Below are positions 33,385 through 41,199 of a stretch of 64,000 bases of DNA, piece by piece. The translations under genes and the position numbers were made by a program. The notes below the pieces were generated by a model. The model ran no database searches, was not told the DNA's origin, and saw only the letters and a program-made list of their open reading frames with translations. Location: positions 21,828-85,827 of the forward strand of contig CALESY010000036.1 in the NCBI GenBank assembly GCA_937919945.1, written 5' to 3'. This stretch comes from an uncultured Chitinophagaceae bacterium. GTDB taxonomy: Bacteria; Bacteroidota; Bacteroidia; Chitinophagales; Chitinophagaceae. Numbering within the stretch: the stretch's first letter is position 1; each line of letters begins with the position of its first letter.

Positions 33385-33921
33385 ATGGTGCAGGTACACG
33401 ACAAACATTTTGAAGTATTTATAGAAAAAGCTGCAATTGATGAGCGTGTGCAGGCATTAGCTGCACAGATAGAGGCAGACTATCGGGGAATGAATCCTTT
33501 GTTGTTGGGCATACTCAACGGTTCATTCATCTTCGCGGCTGATTTGTTGAGGTGCCTGTCCTCACCTGTCGAAATATCATTTATCAAACTGGCATCTTAC
33601 AAAGGCACTACATCTACCGGTAATGTTATTACAGCTATTGGCTTGGAAGAGAATATAACAGGCAGGCATGTATTGATAGTGGAAGATATTATAGATACCG
33701 GCAGAACACTGCACAGTTTTTTACCACAAGTGCTGCAACAACAACCTGCGTCGCTAAAGGTTGCGTGCTTCCTTTCAAAACCAGAGGCACGTGTATGCGA
33801 TGTGCAACCCGACTATACGGGTTTTGACATACCCGATGTGTTTGTAGTAGGCTACGGGCTCGACTATGACGGGCAAGGTCGCAACCTGCAACACCTCTAC
33901 AAGCTTTGCAATAATCAGTAA
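33385..33921 (+). CDS. hpt: Hypoxanthine phosphoribosyltransferase
   Basis: Purine salvage: hypoxanthine or guanine plus PRPP gives IMP or GMP. The 178 residues contain the N-terminal GILNGSFIFAADLLR, the flexible loop KLASYKGTTSTG, the PRPP-binding motif VLIVEDIIDTGRTL near residue 95, and the purine-site VFVVGYGLDYDGQGRNL near the end, typical of type I PRTases of the HPRT branch. It lies six bases after the glucosaminidase gene, so it is likely cotranscribed with it. Its 3' end overlaps the convergent mqnD by seven bases. Confidence 0.95.
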   Translation: MVQVHDKHFEVFIEKAAIDERVQALAAQIEADYRGMNPLLLGILNGSFIFAADLLRCLSSPVEISFIKLASYKGTTSTGNVITAIGLEENITGRHVLIVEDIIDTGRTLHSFLPQVLQQQPASLKVACFLSKPEARVCDVQPDYTGFDIPDVFVVGYGLDYDGQGRNLQHLYKLCNNQ

Positions 33922-34742
33922 AAAATATTGGTTGGCTTATCTGATATGATACCTGCTTCCTGTGCTTTACGGAACATGGCTTGGATAGCATTGCGCCCGT
34001 CTGCTCCTAAGTCTGTGGTATAGTCATTTACATACAGATTGATGTGTTGGCGCATTACATCTTCTTCCATTTCTTGCGCATTGGTGGTTACAAAAGCAGG
34101 CAGTGTGGGATAGCTTGCCCATGCGTAGGCAATGCTGTCTTTAATGACTGCATCAATTGTTGCAATAACATCGCTACCTAAAGAGCGTTTTGCCACAATG
34201 CCGCCGAGTGGTATGGCAGCGTGCATTTCATTTTCCCACCAGTCGCCAAGGTCTATAAGTTTTAGTAAACCTTTTTGTGCATAAGTAAAGCGGCTTTCGT
34301 GTATGATAAGCCCCGCATCATATTTGCCATCCAACACCGACTGTTCTATATCGCTGAACAGCATAGCGGTTTTTTGTGTGGCTTCAGGCAGCGCGAGTGA
34401 TAATAGCAGATTGGCGGTAGTATGTATCCCTGGTATGGCAATAGTATAACCTGAAGCGTTGGCAAGAGACAGCTGTTCTCTTGCAACCAGCAATGGCCCT
34501 ACACCTTTGCCCAATGCACTACCACTGTGCAGCAAAGCGTATGATTGTGCGCTATGCAGATAGGTGCTGTAGCTTAGTTTAGTAACGTCTAGCTTGCCAG
34601 CCAATGCCCACTCGTTAAGTGTTTCTACATCTTCCATCACATAGTTGAACGACAAACCCCTTGTGTTTACCTTGCTATTCACCATAGCATCGAAAATAAA
34701 AGTATCGTTGGGGCATGGGCTGAAGCCGAGCGTTAATTGCAT
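33915..34742 (-). CDS. mqnD: 1,4-dihydroxy-6-naphthoate synthase
   Basis: Enzyme of the futalosine menaquinone pathway, turning cyclic de-hypoxanthine futalosine into 1,4-dihydroxy-6-naphthoate. The 275-residue periplasmic-binding-protein-like fold shows LGFSPCPNDTFIFDAMV at the N-terminus, the KLSYSTYLH motif, GPLLVARE, IAIPGIHTTANLLL and GLIIHESRFTY with the conserved His. It implies that the organism makes menaquinone by the Mqn rather than the Men route. A TAATTTTG box ends 4 nt before the ATG. It is a single gene convergent with hpt. Confidence 0.95.
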   Translation of the reverse strand: MQLTLGFSPCPNDTFIFDAMVNSKVNTRGLSFNYVMEDVETLNEWALAGKLDVTKLSYSTYLHSAQSYALLHSGSALGKGVGPLLVAREQLSLANASGYTIAIPGIHTTANLLLSLALPEATQKTAMLFSDIEQSVLDGKYDAGLIIHESRFTYAQKGLLKLIDLGDWWENEMHAAIPLGGIVAKRSLGSDVIATIDAVIKDSIAYAWASYPTLPAFVTTNAQEMEEDVMRQHINLYVNDYTTDLGADGRNAIQAMFRKAQEAGIISDKPTNIFY

Positions 34743-34746
34743 AGTG

Positions 34747-34754
34747 CAAAATTA
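34747..34754 (-). promoter_or_regulatory. -7 box of mqnD, 4 nt before ATG
   Basis: TAATTTTG on the minus strand followed by CACT and ATG, the same TTTGCACTATG arrangement as at the DAHP synthase gene. Confidence 0.5.
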
Positions 34755-34817
34755 CGGATGCTTTGCAGAAAGGCGACAATACGGATATAAAGGCAATGTA
34801 TAATGTGATTTCGGGCG

Positions 34818-34846
34818 TTGAAAAAAGGAAAATTCCGTTATCTTTG
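34818..34846 (+). promoter_or_regulatory. Promoter of tRNA-Pro
   Basis: TTG at 34818-34820, 18 bp, TATCTTTG at 34839-34846, 37 nt before the tRNA. Confidence 0.6.
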
Positions 34847-34883
34847 CCGTCCCCAAAAGAGGTGGAAACACCTTGTAATTGTT

Positions 34884-34957
34884 CGGGAAGTGGCGCAGCC
34901 CGGTAGCGCACTTGTATGGGGTGCAAGGGGTCGCAAGTTCGAATCTTGTCTTCCCGA
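34884..34957 (+). tRNA. tRNA-Pro (anticodon GGG)
   Basis: A 74-nt cloverleaf with fully paired acceptor CGGGAAG / CTTCCCG, D-arm GCGC...GCGC, anticodon stem CTTGT / GCAAG around loop ATGGGGT (anticodon GGG), variable GGGTC and T-arm GCAAG-TTCGAAT-CTTGT. The discriminator is A and CCA is not encoded. A terminator follows 10 nt later. Confidence 0.95.
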
Positions 34958-34966
34958 CAAAGAAGT

Positions 34967-34992
34967 AAGCTTCACGTATTTGCGTGAGGCTT
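34967..34992 (+). terminator. Terminator after tRNA-Pro
   Basis: Stem AAGCTTCACG / CGTGAGGCTT with one T-G pair, then TTCTTTTTA. Confidence 0.75.
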
Positions 34993-35203
34993 TTCTTTTT
35001 AGCATTCAATTTAATTTGAAAGATGTTGCTGTAATCCCTCTCAAAGCTATATATCATACAAAGCAGATGAAAAGAACAAGGGCATGCTATACTTAATGTT
35101 TCCGGAATAGAAATTAACTTATGTCAAATTTTATTTTCCACCGGAACGATAGTTTTGCTCTCAATTGTTCAGAATAAGTCATCATCAAAAAACAAATAGA
35201 GAT

Positions 35204-35629
35204 ATGAGAGCTATTTCATTTAAACGTTTAGCATTTTTAATACTTGCTATATTAGCCTTGCAATCATCATTTACATCCTGTAAAAAAGATGATGATAACA
35301 GCACCCCATCTACGCCCGCCCCTGCAGCCTATCCCAAAACTGTTACTATTGAGTACAATCTGGTAAGTGAAAGTGGTGTAGATACTGTCAGTTCTATTGC
35401 CTACACCAACGAGACAGCTGGTACCAGTAGCGTTACCAATATCAAACTGCCGTATAGCAAGAAATTAACCCGCACCGTCAACCGGTACGACAATGTGGGT
35501 TTCGGGTTTACGACGTATGGAGTAGGTACGCTGAGGGTTAAGATACTGGTAGATGGTAAAGTGGTAAAAGAACAGGCATTCAGCGGTACTACAGTCATAT
35601 CAGGCACAGTACCGTATGTATTTCCATAG
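35204..35629 (+). CDS. Hypothetical lipoprotein
   Basis: A 141-residue protein with a lipoprotein signal: hydrophobic ILAILALQSS then FTSCKKDDD, Cys at about residue 26, followed by an acidic and Pro/Thr-rich linker typical of surface lipoproteins in Bacteroidota. The rest is beta-rich (KTVTIEYNLVSESGVDTVSS, LRVKILVDGKVVKEQ), resembling small immunoglobulin-like lipoproteins; no named family is recognised. ATG at 35204 was chosen because it begins the signal peptide; a TAGTTTTG -7-like box ends at 35157. It is a single gene. Confidence 0.75.
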   Translation: MRAISFKRLAFLILAILALQSSFTSCKKDDDNSTPSTPAPAAYPKTVTIEYNLVSESGVDTVSSIAYTNETAGTSSVTNIKLPYSKKLTRTVNRYDNVGFGFTTYGVGTLRVKILVDGKVVKEQAFSGTTVISGTVPYVFP

Positions 35630-35764
35630 TAATTAATATGTGCAAAAAACAAAACGGTACGTGTAACAAAACATAATCAAAAAAATAGTTACAGTAAGAG
35701 GGTACGTATCGCTATGTATAAATAAAGCACCTGCGCAATGCAAATTGTGTAAGGGCTTTTTGCT

Positions 35765-36034
35765 TTATTGGTTGCGTTTACTTACTACAAAGCGGTAAAG
35801 AAAATAACCGGCATTGATAATAAACTGTATAGATGATAATAATAATAGAAAAATAAAGCTACCCAACTTGTCGCCCCATACTGTCCAAGCAAAAAAGCCA
35901 TAGTATAGCCATATGCTATATCCTGCAAAAATTATTAGGTTGATGATACTAAATCGCTTGCTGTACCTATAGTTTGCTAATATACTTAACAGGCATACTA
36001 TGCTGGACATTACTAATATCGGATTGTCGCCCAT
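35765..36034 (-). CDS. Hypothetical small membrane protein
   Basis: An 89-residue ORF from ATG 36034 (a longer GTG start at 36073 is less likely). It has three or four hydrophobic helices: NPILVMSSIVCLLSILANY, INLIIFAGYSIWLYYGFFAW, SFIFLLLLSSIQFIINAGYF, and a basic C-terminus RFVVSKRNQ. It resembles small SPW/YhhN-like bacterial membrane proteins only in general layout, and I cannot name a family. It has no operon partners. Codon use and hydrophobic patterning make it likely a real gene, but evidence is limited. Confidence 0.6.
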   Translation of the reverse strand: MGDNPILVMSSIVCLLSILANYRYSKRFSIINLIIFAGYSIWLYYGFFAWTVWGDKLGSFIFLLLLSSIQFIINAGYFLYRFVVSKRNQ

Positions 36035-36115
36035 TGAATTATATTGTTGGTATGCTAAAGAATAGACAAACACTATGCCATATTACAGTAGGCTATTGTA
36101 TATTATCTTTAGCCA

Positions 36116-36460
36116 ATGCTACGCCCGATAGACAGTTTTTTCCTTAATCTTGAAGAACCTATAAAAAGCACCATGCTTTTTTTGCGTAGCCACATACCAA
36201 CACTAAATGATGATATTACCGAAGAGTGGAAATACAAGTTGCCTTTCTACTACTACAAGGGCAAAATGTTTTGCTACTTGTGGATACACAAAAAATATAA
36301 ACAGCCCTATATTGGCATCGTACAAAGTGATAAACTGGACTACGCAGAACTGCTTTTGGAAAAACGAGCTAAGATGAAAATACTGCTGATAGATCCCGAG
36401 GCAGATATTGACGTAGCAAGAATAACCACGATTCTAAAAGATGCTATGCAATATTATTAA
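36116..36460 (+). CDS. DUF1801 domain-containing protein
   Basis: A 114-residue cytoplasmic protein of the DUF1801 (YdhG-like) family. Visible marks are the N-terminal helix PIDSFFLNLEEPIKSTMLFLR, ITEEWKYKLPFYYYKGKMFCYLW with the conserved W-K-Y and P-F-Y, and GIVQSDKLDY. The family has a small alpha/beta fold with no known activity; members are widespread in Bacteroidota and Firmicutes. It is monocistronic, divergent from the small membrane protein gene upstream. Start ATG at 36116 fits the family. Confidence 0.88.
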   Translation: MLRPIDSFFLNLEEPIKSTMLFLRSHIPTLNDDITEEWKYKLPFYYYKGKMFCYLWIHKKYKQPYIGIVQSDKLDYAELLLEKRAKMKILLIDPEADIDVARITTILKDAMQYY

Positions 36461-36489
36461 TAAGCTACACCACTACAGTATATAAAAAA

Positions 36490-36518
36490 ATGGCTGTACA
36501 TGAACCACGCACAGCCAT
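36490..36518 (-). terminator. Intrinsic terminator of the small lipoprotein gene
   Basis: Stem ATGGCTGT / ACAGCCAT with a 13-nt loop, followed on the minus strand by TTTTTTATA, 17 nt past the stop at 36535. Confidence 0.75.
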
Positions 36519-36534
36519 CTGTAATAAAAAATGA

Positions 36535-36738
36535 TTAGTTTGTAATGGCGCAAGCCCTTGTGCTGTTTGTTTTTGCAACACAGCTTACCTGTGCTGCATC
36601 TTTATTTGCACCGCCAATTTTGTCAACAGTAGTTGCACCTGTAGCATAGTCTGTACAAGTACAGTCATATTTTTTGCTGCAAGATGTGCCAAGCACTACT
36701 AGGGTTGCGAAAGCCGCAATGGATAGAACTTTTTTCAT
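36535..36738 (-). CDS. Small Cys-containing lipoprotein
   Basis: A 67-residue protein with a lipoprotein signal MKKVLSIAAFATLVVLGTSC (Cys20 after LGTS). The 47-residue mature part has four more cysteines (YDCTCTD, VSCVA, ACAIT), suggesting two disulfides outside the inner membrane. The segment YDCTC-TDYATGATT is a motif that I associate with small Bacteroidota lipoproteins of unknown role. It is monocistronic and carries its own terminator. Confidence 0.75.
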   Translation of the reverse strand: MKKVLSIAAFATLVVLGTSCSKKYDCTCTDYATGATTVDKIGGANKDAAQVSCVAKTNSTRACAITN

Positions 36739-36832
36739 AATTTTTGTTTTATTTTTTATTTGGGTGATTGATAATACACCGAAAGATAAGTGATGCGTTG
36801 CTCAGATGCAAGCCCGAAGGGTTAGTTTATTG

Positions 36833-37174
36833 TTATTCAATACGGTATTTATCTGCCAGCTTTTTAGGGGCTACAGTGCAGTAAGCAACGGTCAGTATGT
36901 CTTGCAGCATTTCTTTGCGTATTGTTTGCAGGTTTACGTGTGTCCACCCTTGCTTACCCCAAGCATTGGGTACAGGGTAAACTACCATAGCATCAAAAGT
37001 GCAGAAAACATCCTGATCGGCGGCAGATAGCTTGATGGTCATTCGACTTTCAGGTTCGTTCATCGTAGCAAATATCTTCTTCTTCACCCTAAAGGATGTT
37101 ACTTCAAAATGTGGCTCTTCCGTTACTTCGTCAAAAGCCATAGCCAGTTTGCGAGCGGTAGTGATGGTTGGCAT
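36833..37174 (-). CDS. MmcQ/YjbR family protein
   Basis: A 113-residue cytoplasmic protein of the MmcQ/YjbR fold (double-wing DNA-binding-like). Marks are ARKLAMAFDEVTEEPHFEVTSFRVKKK (in two helices and a strand), IFATMNEPESRMTIKLS, and the C-terminal WTHVNLQTIRKEMLQDIL plus PKKLADKY. The fold resembles DNA-binding proteins, but function is unknown. It is a single gene lying 62 nt upstream of the end of nothing on its strand except rlmN further up, so rlmN and this gene could be cotranscribed only in the reverse order. Confidence 0.85.
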   Translation of the reverse strand: MPTITTARKLAMAFDEVTEEPHFEVTSFRVKKKIFATMNEPESRMTIKLSAADQDVFCTFDAMVVYPVPNAWGKQGWTHVNLQTIRKEMLQDILTVAYCTVAPKKLADKYRIE

Positions 37175-37239
37175 GTATATATTGATTTACTGATGTAGTG
37201 ACTTCTTATTGCTCATGCTTTAAACCAGTTATATTTCTA

Positions 37240-38286
37240 TTAAGCTTTCCCATCCACGTTAGCCAACTGTCCGCAGGCAGCATCTATGTCCTTGCCACGG
37301 CTACGGCGCAGGCGGGCGTTTACACGTTTGCTTTCAAGGTATTCCATAAAGCGGTCGGTAGTATCCTCGTCTGGTTTGCTGAAGTCTGCTTTTTCTATCG
37401 TGTTATACTCTATAATATTCACCAGGTCAACAGGTACGCGGCGGTATAGTTTTATCAGTTCGTCTGCATCTTGCAGGCTGTCGTTAAACTTGTTGAACAG
37501 GATGTATTCAAAAGTTATTTCGTTCTTCGTCTTTTGGTAAAAATAGTTGAGTGCATCTACCAAGTCTTCCAGGTTGCTGGTTTCGTTGATGGGCATTATC
37601 TCATCGCGCTTTTTATCGTTAGCAGCGTGTAGGGATAGTGCCAGTTTAAAACGTACCTCATCATCGCCCAGTTGGCGTATCATCTTGCTGATGCCGGCAG
37701 TAGATACCGTTATGCGGCGCGGGCTCATACCTAAGCCATCGGGGGCAGGGGCGGTTATTTTATCTATCGCCTTCAGCACGTTGCGGTAGTTGAGCAGGGG
37801 CTCGCCCATGCCCATAAACACGATATTGGTAATGCCTTTGCCAAAATGCTCCTCTGCCTGTGCATTGGCAAGCGTTACTTCATCTACTATCTCGTCAAAT
37901 TCCATATTACGCTTGCGTGGCAGAAAACCCGTAGCACAAAACTTACATGCCAGCGAACAACCCACCTGGCTGGACACACAAAGTGTAATGCGTTTTTCGG
38001 TAGGTATCAGCACGCTTTCTACAAAATGGCCGTCGTGCAGCATCAGCCTGTTTTTAATAGTGCCATCACTGCTATACTGGCTATGGTGTGTTTTAACTTT
38101 GGGTATGTGGTAGGCAGCCGCCAGTTTTTCCCGCAGGGCTTTGGGCAGGTTGCTCATCTCCTCTATGCTACCTGCATGTTTTTGCCATATCCACTCATAC
38201 ACCTGCTTGCCCCTGAATTTGGGTTCACCCATGCTAACCAGCAGTGTTTCAAGGTCTTGTAACGTGCAGTTGCGTATGTTTTTCAT
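37240..38286 (-). CDS. rlmN: 23S rRNA (A2503-C2)/tRNA (A37-C2) methyltransferase
   Basis: Radical-SAM enzyme that methylates C2 of A2503 in 23S rRNA and A37 in tRNAs. The CxxxCxxC cluster motif is GCSLACKFCATG (about residue 109), preceded by TLCVSSQVGC, with MGMGEPLLNYRNVLKA and the C-terminal methyl-carrying Cys in DAACGQL (near residue 339). The 348 residues match the family. A TACCTTTG box on the minus strand ends 5 nt before the ATG, suggesting leaderless transcription. Monocistronic or followed by the MmcQ gene. Confidence 0.96.
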   Translation of the reverse strand: MKNIRNCTLQDLETLLVSMGEPKFRGKQVYEWIWQKHAGSIEEMSNLPKALREKLAAAYHIPKVKTHHSQYSSDGTIKNRLMLHDGHFVESVLIPTEKRITLCVSSQVGCSLACKFCATGFLPRKRNMEFDEIVDEVTLANAQAEEHFGKGITNIVFMGMGEPLLNYRNVLKAIDKITAPAPDGLGMSPRRITVSTAGISKMIRQLGDDEVRFKLALSLHAANDKKRDEIMPINETSNLEDLVDALNYFYQKTKNEITFEYILFNKFNDSLQDADELIKLYRRVPVDLVNIIEYNTIEKADFSKPDEDTTDRFMEYLESKRVNARLRRSRGKDIDAACGQLANVDGKA

Positions 38287-38291
38287 ATATG

Positions 38292-38299
38292 CAAAGGTA
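38292..38299 (-). promoter_or_regulatory. -7 box of rlmN, 5 nt before ATG
   Basis: TACCTTTG on the minus strand, then five bases and the rlmN ATG at 38286. The -33 region is weak. Confidence 0.5.
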
Positions 38300-38420
38300 C
38301 GCTATGGCTGGTAAATGGGTTGTTAGCTCATTACCAGAACATTAAACTTTATTAAAAATGACATAAGGGGCTATAAGTTCAACAAAATATTTTATACATT
38401 TCGGTTAAACATTATGCAAT

Positions 38421-39431
38421 ATGAAAAAAGTATTACGTTTTCTCGGGATACTCGTCCTGATTTTAATTGTAGGTTTCCTGGTATTGTGTCTGGTAACACC
38501 TGCAGAATTTACGATGGAACGCTCAACCACCATCAACGCACCTAAAGCTGTGGTATGGGAACAGATGGTGAAATTCAGTAACTGGACTAACTGGAGCCCA
38601 TGGGAAGAACAAGACAGTACAATGAAATGGGATGTAAGCGGTACAGATGGTGAAGTAGGTAGTGTGTATCATTGGGTAGGTAACGACAACGTATCCGGTG
38701 AAGGTAAGATAACCAACACAGGCGTTACAGATGGTAAAATGACCTATGCTATGCATTTTATGAAACCATTTGACGGTAAGTCTGACGGTTTTGTACAGGT
38801 TGAAGAAAAGGATGGTAAAGTAGTGGCCACATGGCATTTTCATGAAACTATGGGCTTTGTATGGCGTGGCATGGGTGCGCTGATGGGTATGAAAGGCATG
38901 ATGCAGAAAAGCTTCGACCGCGGTTTGGAACTGCTTAAAAACTACAGTGAGGCACATGCCAACGATGCTGTTGGTGGTAGTTCTTTCAAAATAGAAGAAA
39001 CACAATTTGCTGCACATACTTATGCAGGTGTTCGTAAAATGATAAAGTGGAGCGAGATGATGGACTTCTATAGTGCCACTTATGCAGACATGGGTAAGAA
39101 ACTAGGCGACCGTATCGTAGGTCCTGCATCTGACATAGTTTACAAATGGGACGAAGCTAACCAACAAGCAGATATGCACGTGGGCTTCCCCGTTGCAGAT
39201 AACAAACCTGTGGATGGTGGTACTATAGTAGAAGTAGCTGCCAGCCCTGCATACATGATAAAGTATATTGGTGGCTACAGCGGTAGTTCTAATGCGCACA
39301 TGGCACTTGGTGAGCATGTAGGTAAGAGTGGTAAGAAAATGGGCTTGGTGATAGAAGAATACATCAAAGGCCCGGGAGATACAAAGGATAGTAACCAGTA
39401 TGTAACCAACATCTACTACCTGTATCAGTAA
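38421..39431 (+). CDS. SRPBCC-GyrI-like two-domain membrane-anchored protein
   Basis: A 336-residue protein. One N-terminal membrane helix (LGILVLILIVGFLVLCLV), an SRPBCC/polyketide-cyclase-like domain at about 30-175 (MERSTTINAPKAVVWEQMVK, NWTNWSPWEEQDSTMKW), then a GyrI-like/AraC effector-binding domain at about 188-336 (FAAHTYAGVRKMIKWSEM, AYMIKYIGGYSG, LVIEEYIKGPGD). Both domains bind small hydrophobic ligands in other proteins; the combination is common in Bacteroidota and its ligand is unknown. The enzyme role is uncertain. Monocistronic and closed by a terminator. Confidence 0.9.
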   Translation: MKKVLRFLGILVLILIVGFLVLCLVTPAEFTMERSTTINAPKAVVWEQMVKFSNWTNWSPWEEQDSTMKWDVSGTDGEVGSVYHWVGNDNVSGEGKITNTGVTDGKMTYAMHFMKPFDGKSDGFVQVEEKDGKVVATWHFHETMGFVWRGMGALMGMKGMMQKSFDRGLELLKNYSEAHANDAVGGSSFKIEETQFAAHTYAGVRKMIKWSEMMDFYSATYADMGKKLGDRIVGPASDIVYKWDEANQQADMHVGFPVADNKPVDGGTIVEVAASPAYMIKYIGGYSGSSNAHMALGEHVGKSGKKMGLVIEEYIKGPGDTKDSNQYVTNIYYLYQ

Positions 39432-39462
39432 TCTGTTTTTTCGACCAACCAATCAATACAAG

Positions 39463-39485
39463 CCGCGTATACTTAGTATGCGCGG
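39463..39485 (+). terminator. Intrinsic terminator
   Basis: Stem CCGCGTATAC / GTATGCGCGG with one mismatch/wobble, TTA loop, followed by seven T. Confidence 0.85.
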
Positions 39486-39617
39486 TTTTTTTACGACTTT
39501 TTGTGCTGCAAAGATTATGATAATGTGAGTATCATGTTATTGTCATTTCATGTATTTGTCGCCGAAATTACATTGTGTAGTACTCTAATAAAGTATATTA
39601 GTTAAAAAATAGCGAGA

Positions 39618-40529
39618 ATGAAAAGGCTCTGTTTACTGTTAATGTTTTTGGTAAGTATAATCAATAGCTATGCGCAAGGTTGTGCTGATGCCGGTTTCTG
39701 CAGCGTTGGTGCTATGCAGCACGGCAAGCAGAAAGAAGACACCATGCATAATAGTGTCGGTTTTTCTGCGGCAGTAGCAAGTGGCGAGAAATTGTCTTGG
39801 GTTATCAGCCCACAATTAGAAATAAAGTCCTTTTTAGATAAGAGAAGTTACCTTGAAGTAAAGTTGCCTCTTCAAATCGTAACTGGTAACCTTGGCAGCA
39901 ACTACGGCATCGGAGATTTGTTGAGTACCTACACACACCGTATCAAAACCCGCAAAGCAGACAGACAACTGTACTATACCATCGGTATGCGAATCGGCCT
40001 TAATAATGCAGATGACCAGATAAACGGAACCCCGTTGCCTATGGCCTATCAGGTAGGCTTAGGCACTACAGACATAATACTGGGGCTTAGTACCAATATC
40101 GGCAAATACATAACCCTTGCAGCAGGTGTGCAACAACCCTTGTTGCAATACAACCGAAATGGGTATCACACAACAGAAAATAGGGATAGTGTTGAAACAG
40201 TGTATTTTTCCTCTCGTAACCTACAACGTGCAGGCGATGCTCTGCTACGTATTGAGGCGAAAAAAGACTGGAAGCGCGCAGGTATACATGGTGGTCCGTT
40301 AGTACTGTACCACCTTGCCAACGATAAAAGTACGCTTGCAAATGGCAACGTAATAATACTTCAAAAAAGTGCAGGGTTTACAGTTAACATCAATCTCGGA
40401 TTTTATTACAGGGCAGATAATTGGGTATTTGATTTTACAATAGCAGGGCCTGTTTATGCTCGTGAAAACAGACCGGATGGCTTAACCAGAAATGCCATCG
40501 TTATACCCAGATTGACGTTTATTTTATAA
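39618..40529 (+). CDS. Hypothetical outer membrane beta-barrel protein
   Basis: A 303-residue secreted protein: signal peptide 1-19 (ending SYAQ), a short Cys-containing stretch (GCADAGFCSVGAMQ), then about 12 amphipathic strands (LSWVISPQLEIKSFL, RSYLEVKLPLQIVTGNLGS, YITLAAGVQQPLLQYNRN, FTVNINLGFYYRADNWVFDF), ending in RLTFIL. It looks like a transporter-like outer membrane barrel; no named family is certain. It stands alone; a TCATGTTATTGTCA motif lies 73 nt upstream, repeated in two other intergenic regions. Confidence 0.75.
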   Translation: MKRLCLLLMFLVSIINSYAQGCADAGFCSVGAMQHGKQKEDTMHNSVGFSAAVASGEKLSWVISPQLEIKSFLDKRSYLEVKLPLQIVTGNLGSNYGIGDLLSTYTHRIKTRKADRQLYYTIGMRIGLNNADDQINGTPLPMAYQVGLGTTDIILGLSTNIGKYITLAAGVQQPLLQYNRNGYHTTENRDSVETVYFSSRNLQRAGDALLRIEAKKDWKRAGIHGGPLVLYHLANDKSTLANGNVIILQKSAGFTVNINLGFYYRADNWVFDFTIAGPVYARENRPDGLTRNAIVIPRLTFIL

Positions 40530-40616
40530 CATACACCTTCTGTCTGCAAACAGTCATTAATAACCGTATTGCGGTCAGTGTTTTTGAAGGGCATACGCGT
40601 TAAAGAGTATACAGGC

Positions 40617-41126
40617 TCAACTATCACTTTGAATATACAGATCCCGCTTCAGTATATGTACTGCACATTCATCATCGCCAAAGTATCGATTTTCTACAAA
40701 CCGATAGCCGATACGTTGATAAAAGCGGATTGCTTTCTCGTTACTTAGAAGCGGGTCTATTAATATACCTGTAACATCGGGGTTAGCAAAACAACGCGCT
40801 ATAGCAAGATGCATCATAATAGTGCCGTAACCCTTGCCAATATCATCTGCCATACCTATCCAAATGTCTATGGCACGCAGGTTAGCTGCTATATCCCCCC
40901 AATAGTGAGTTTCTTCTTCTTTCGGGTCTATAATTTGTATAAAGCCGATAGGCCTGCCATCCAATTCTGCTACTAATTGTTCACGCCATGGTGGGTAGTA
41001 TTGCAATTCGGTTTCCCAGTTCCAGTCATCTTTAGGGTCAGCATCTATATTGTGTTGTTGTTCATCCCATAGTTGCAATATTGGTAAATCTTTGATGGTG
41101 GCTGTACGCAGTATTATGTTGTGCAT
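40617..41126 (-). CDS. GNAT acetyltransferase of the AAC(6')-Ib-like branch
   Basis: A 169-residue acetyltransferase. The core shows the Acetyltransf_8 layout of AAC(6') enzymes: IGFIQIIDPKEEETHYWG, AIDIWIGMADDIGKGYGTIMM (acetyl-CoA loop G-K-G-Y-G), GILIDPLLSNEKAIRFYQRIGY. ATG at 41126 was chosen over a TTG 30 nt upstream. Such chromosomal genes in environmental bacteria may or may not confer aminoglycoside resistance; the substrate is not known. It is monocistronic, between two unrelated genes, with no mobile element beside it. Confidence 0.85.
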   Translation of the reverse strand: MHNIILRTATIKDLPILQLWDEQQHNIDADPKDDWNWETELQYYPPWREQLVAELDGRPIGFIQIIDPKEEETHYWGDIAANLRAIDIWIGMADDIGKGYGTIMMHLAIARCFANPDVTGILIDPLLSNEKAIRFYQRIGYRFVENRYFGDDECAVHILKRDLYIQSDS

Positions 41127-41199
41127 TTTACAAATGTAATACTTCAAAAAAAACAACTATGATATGACAACTTATTTAAAGAAGTATTGATAAAGGTGC

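Noticed and set aside
32901..33404. 167-codon minus-strand frame in the LysM protein gene
   Set aside because: A low-complexity shadow of the Pro/Val/Ala linker; no signal or motif.
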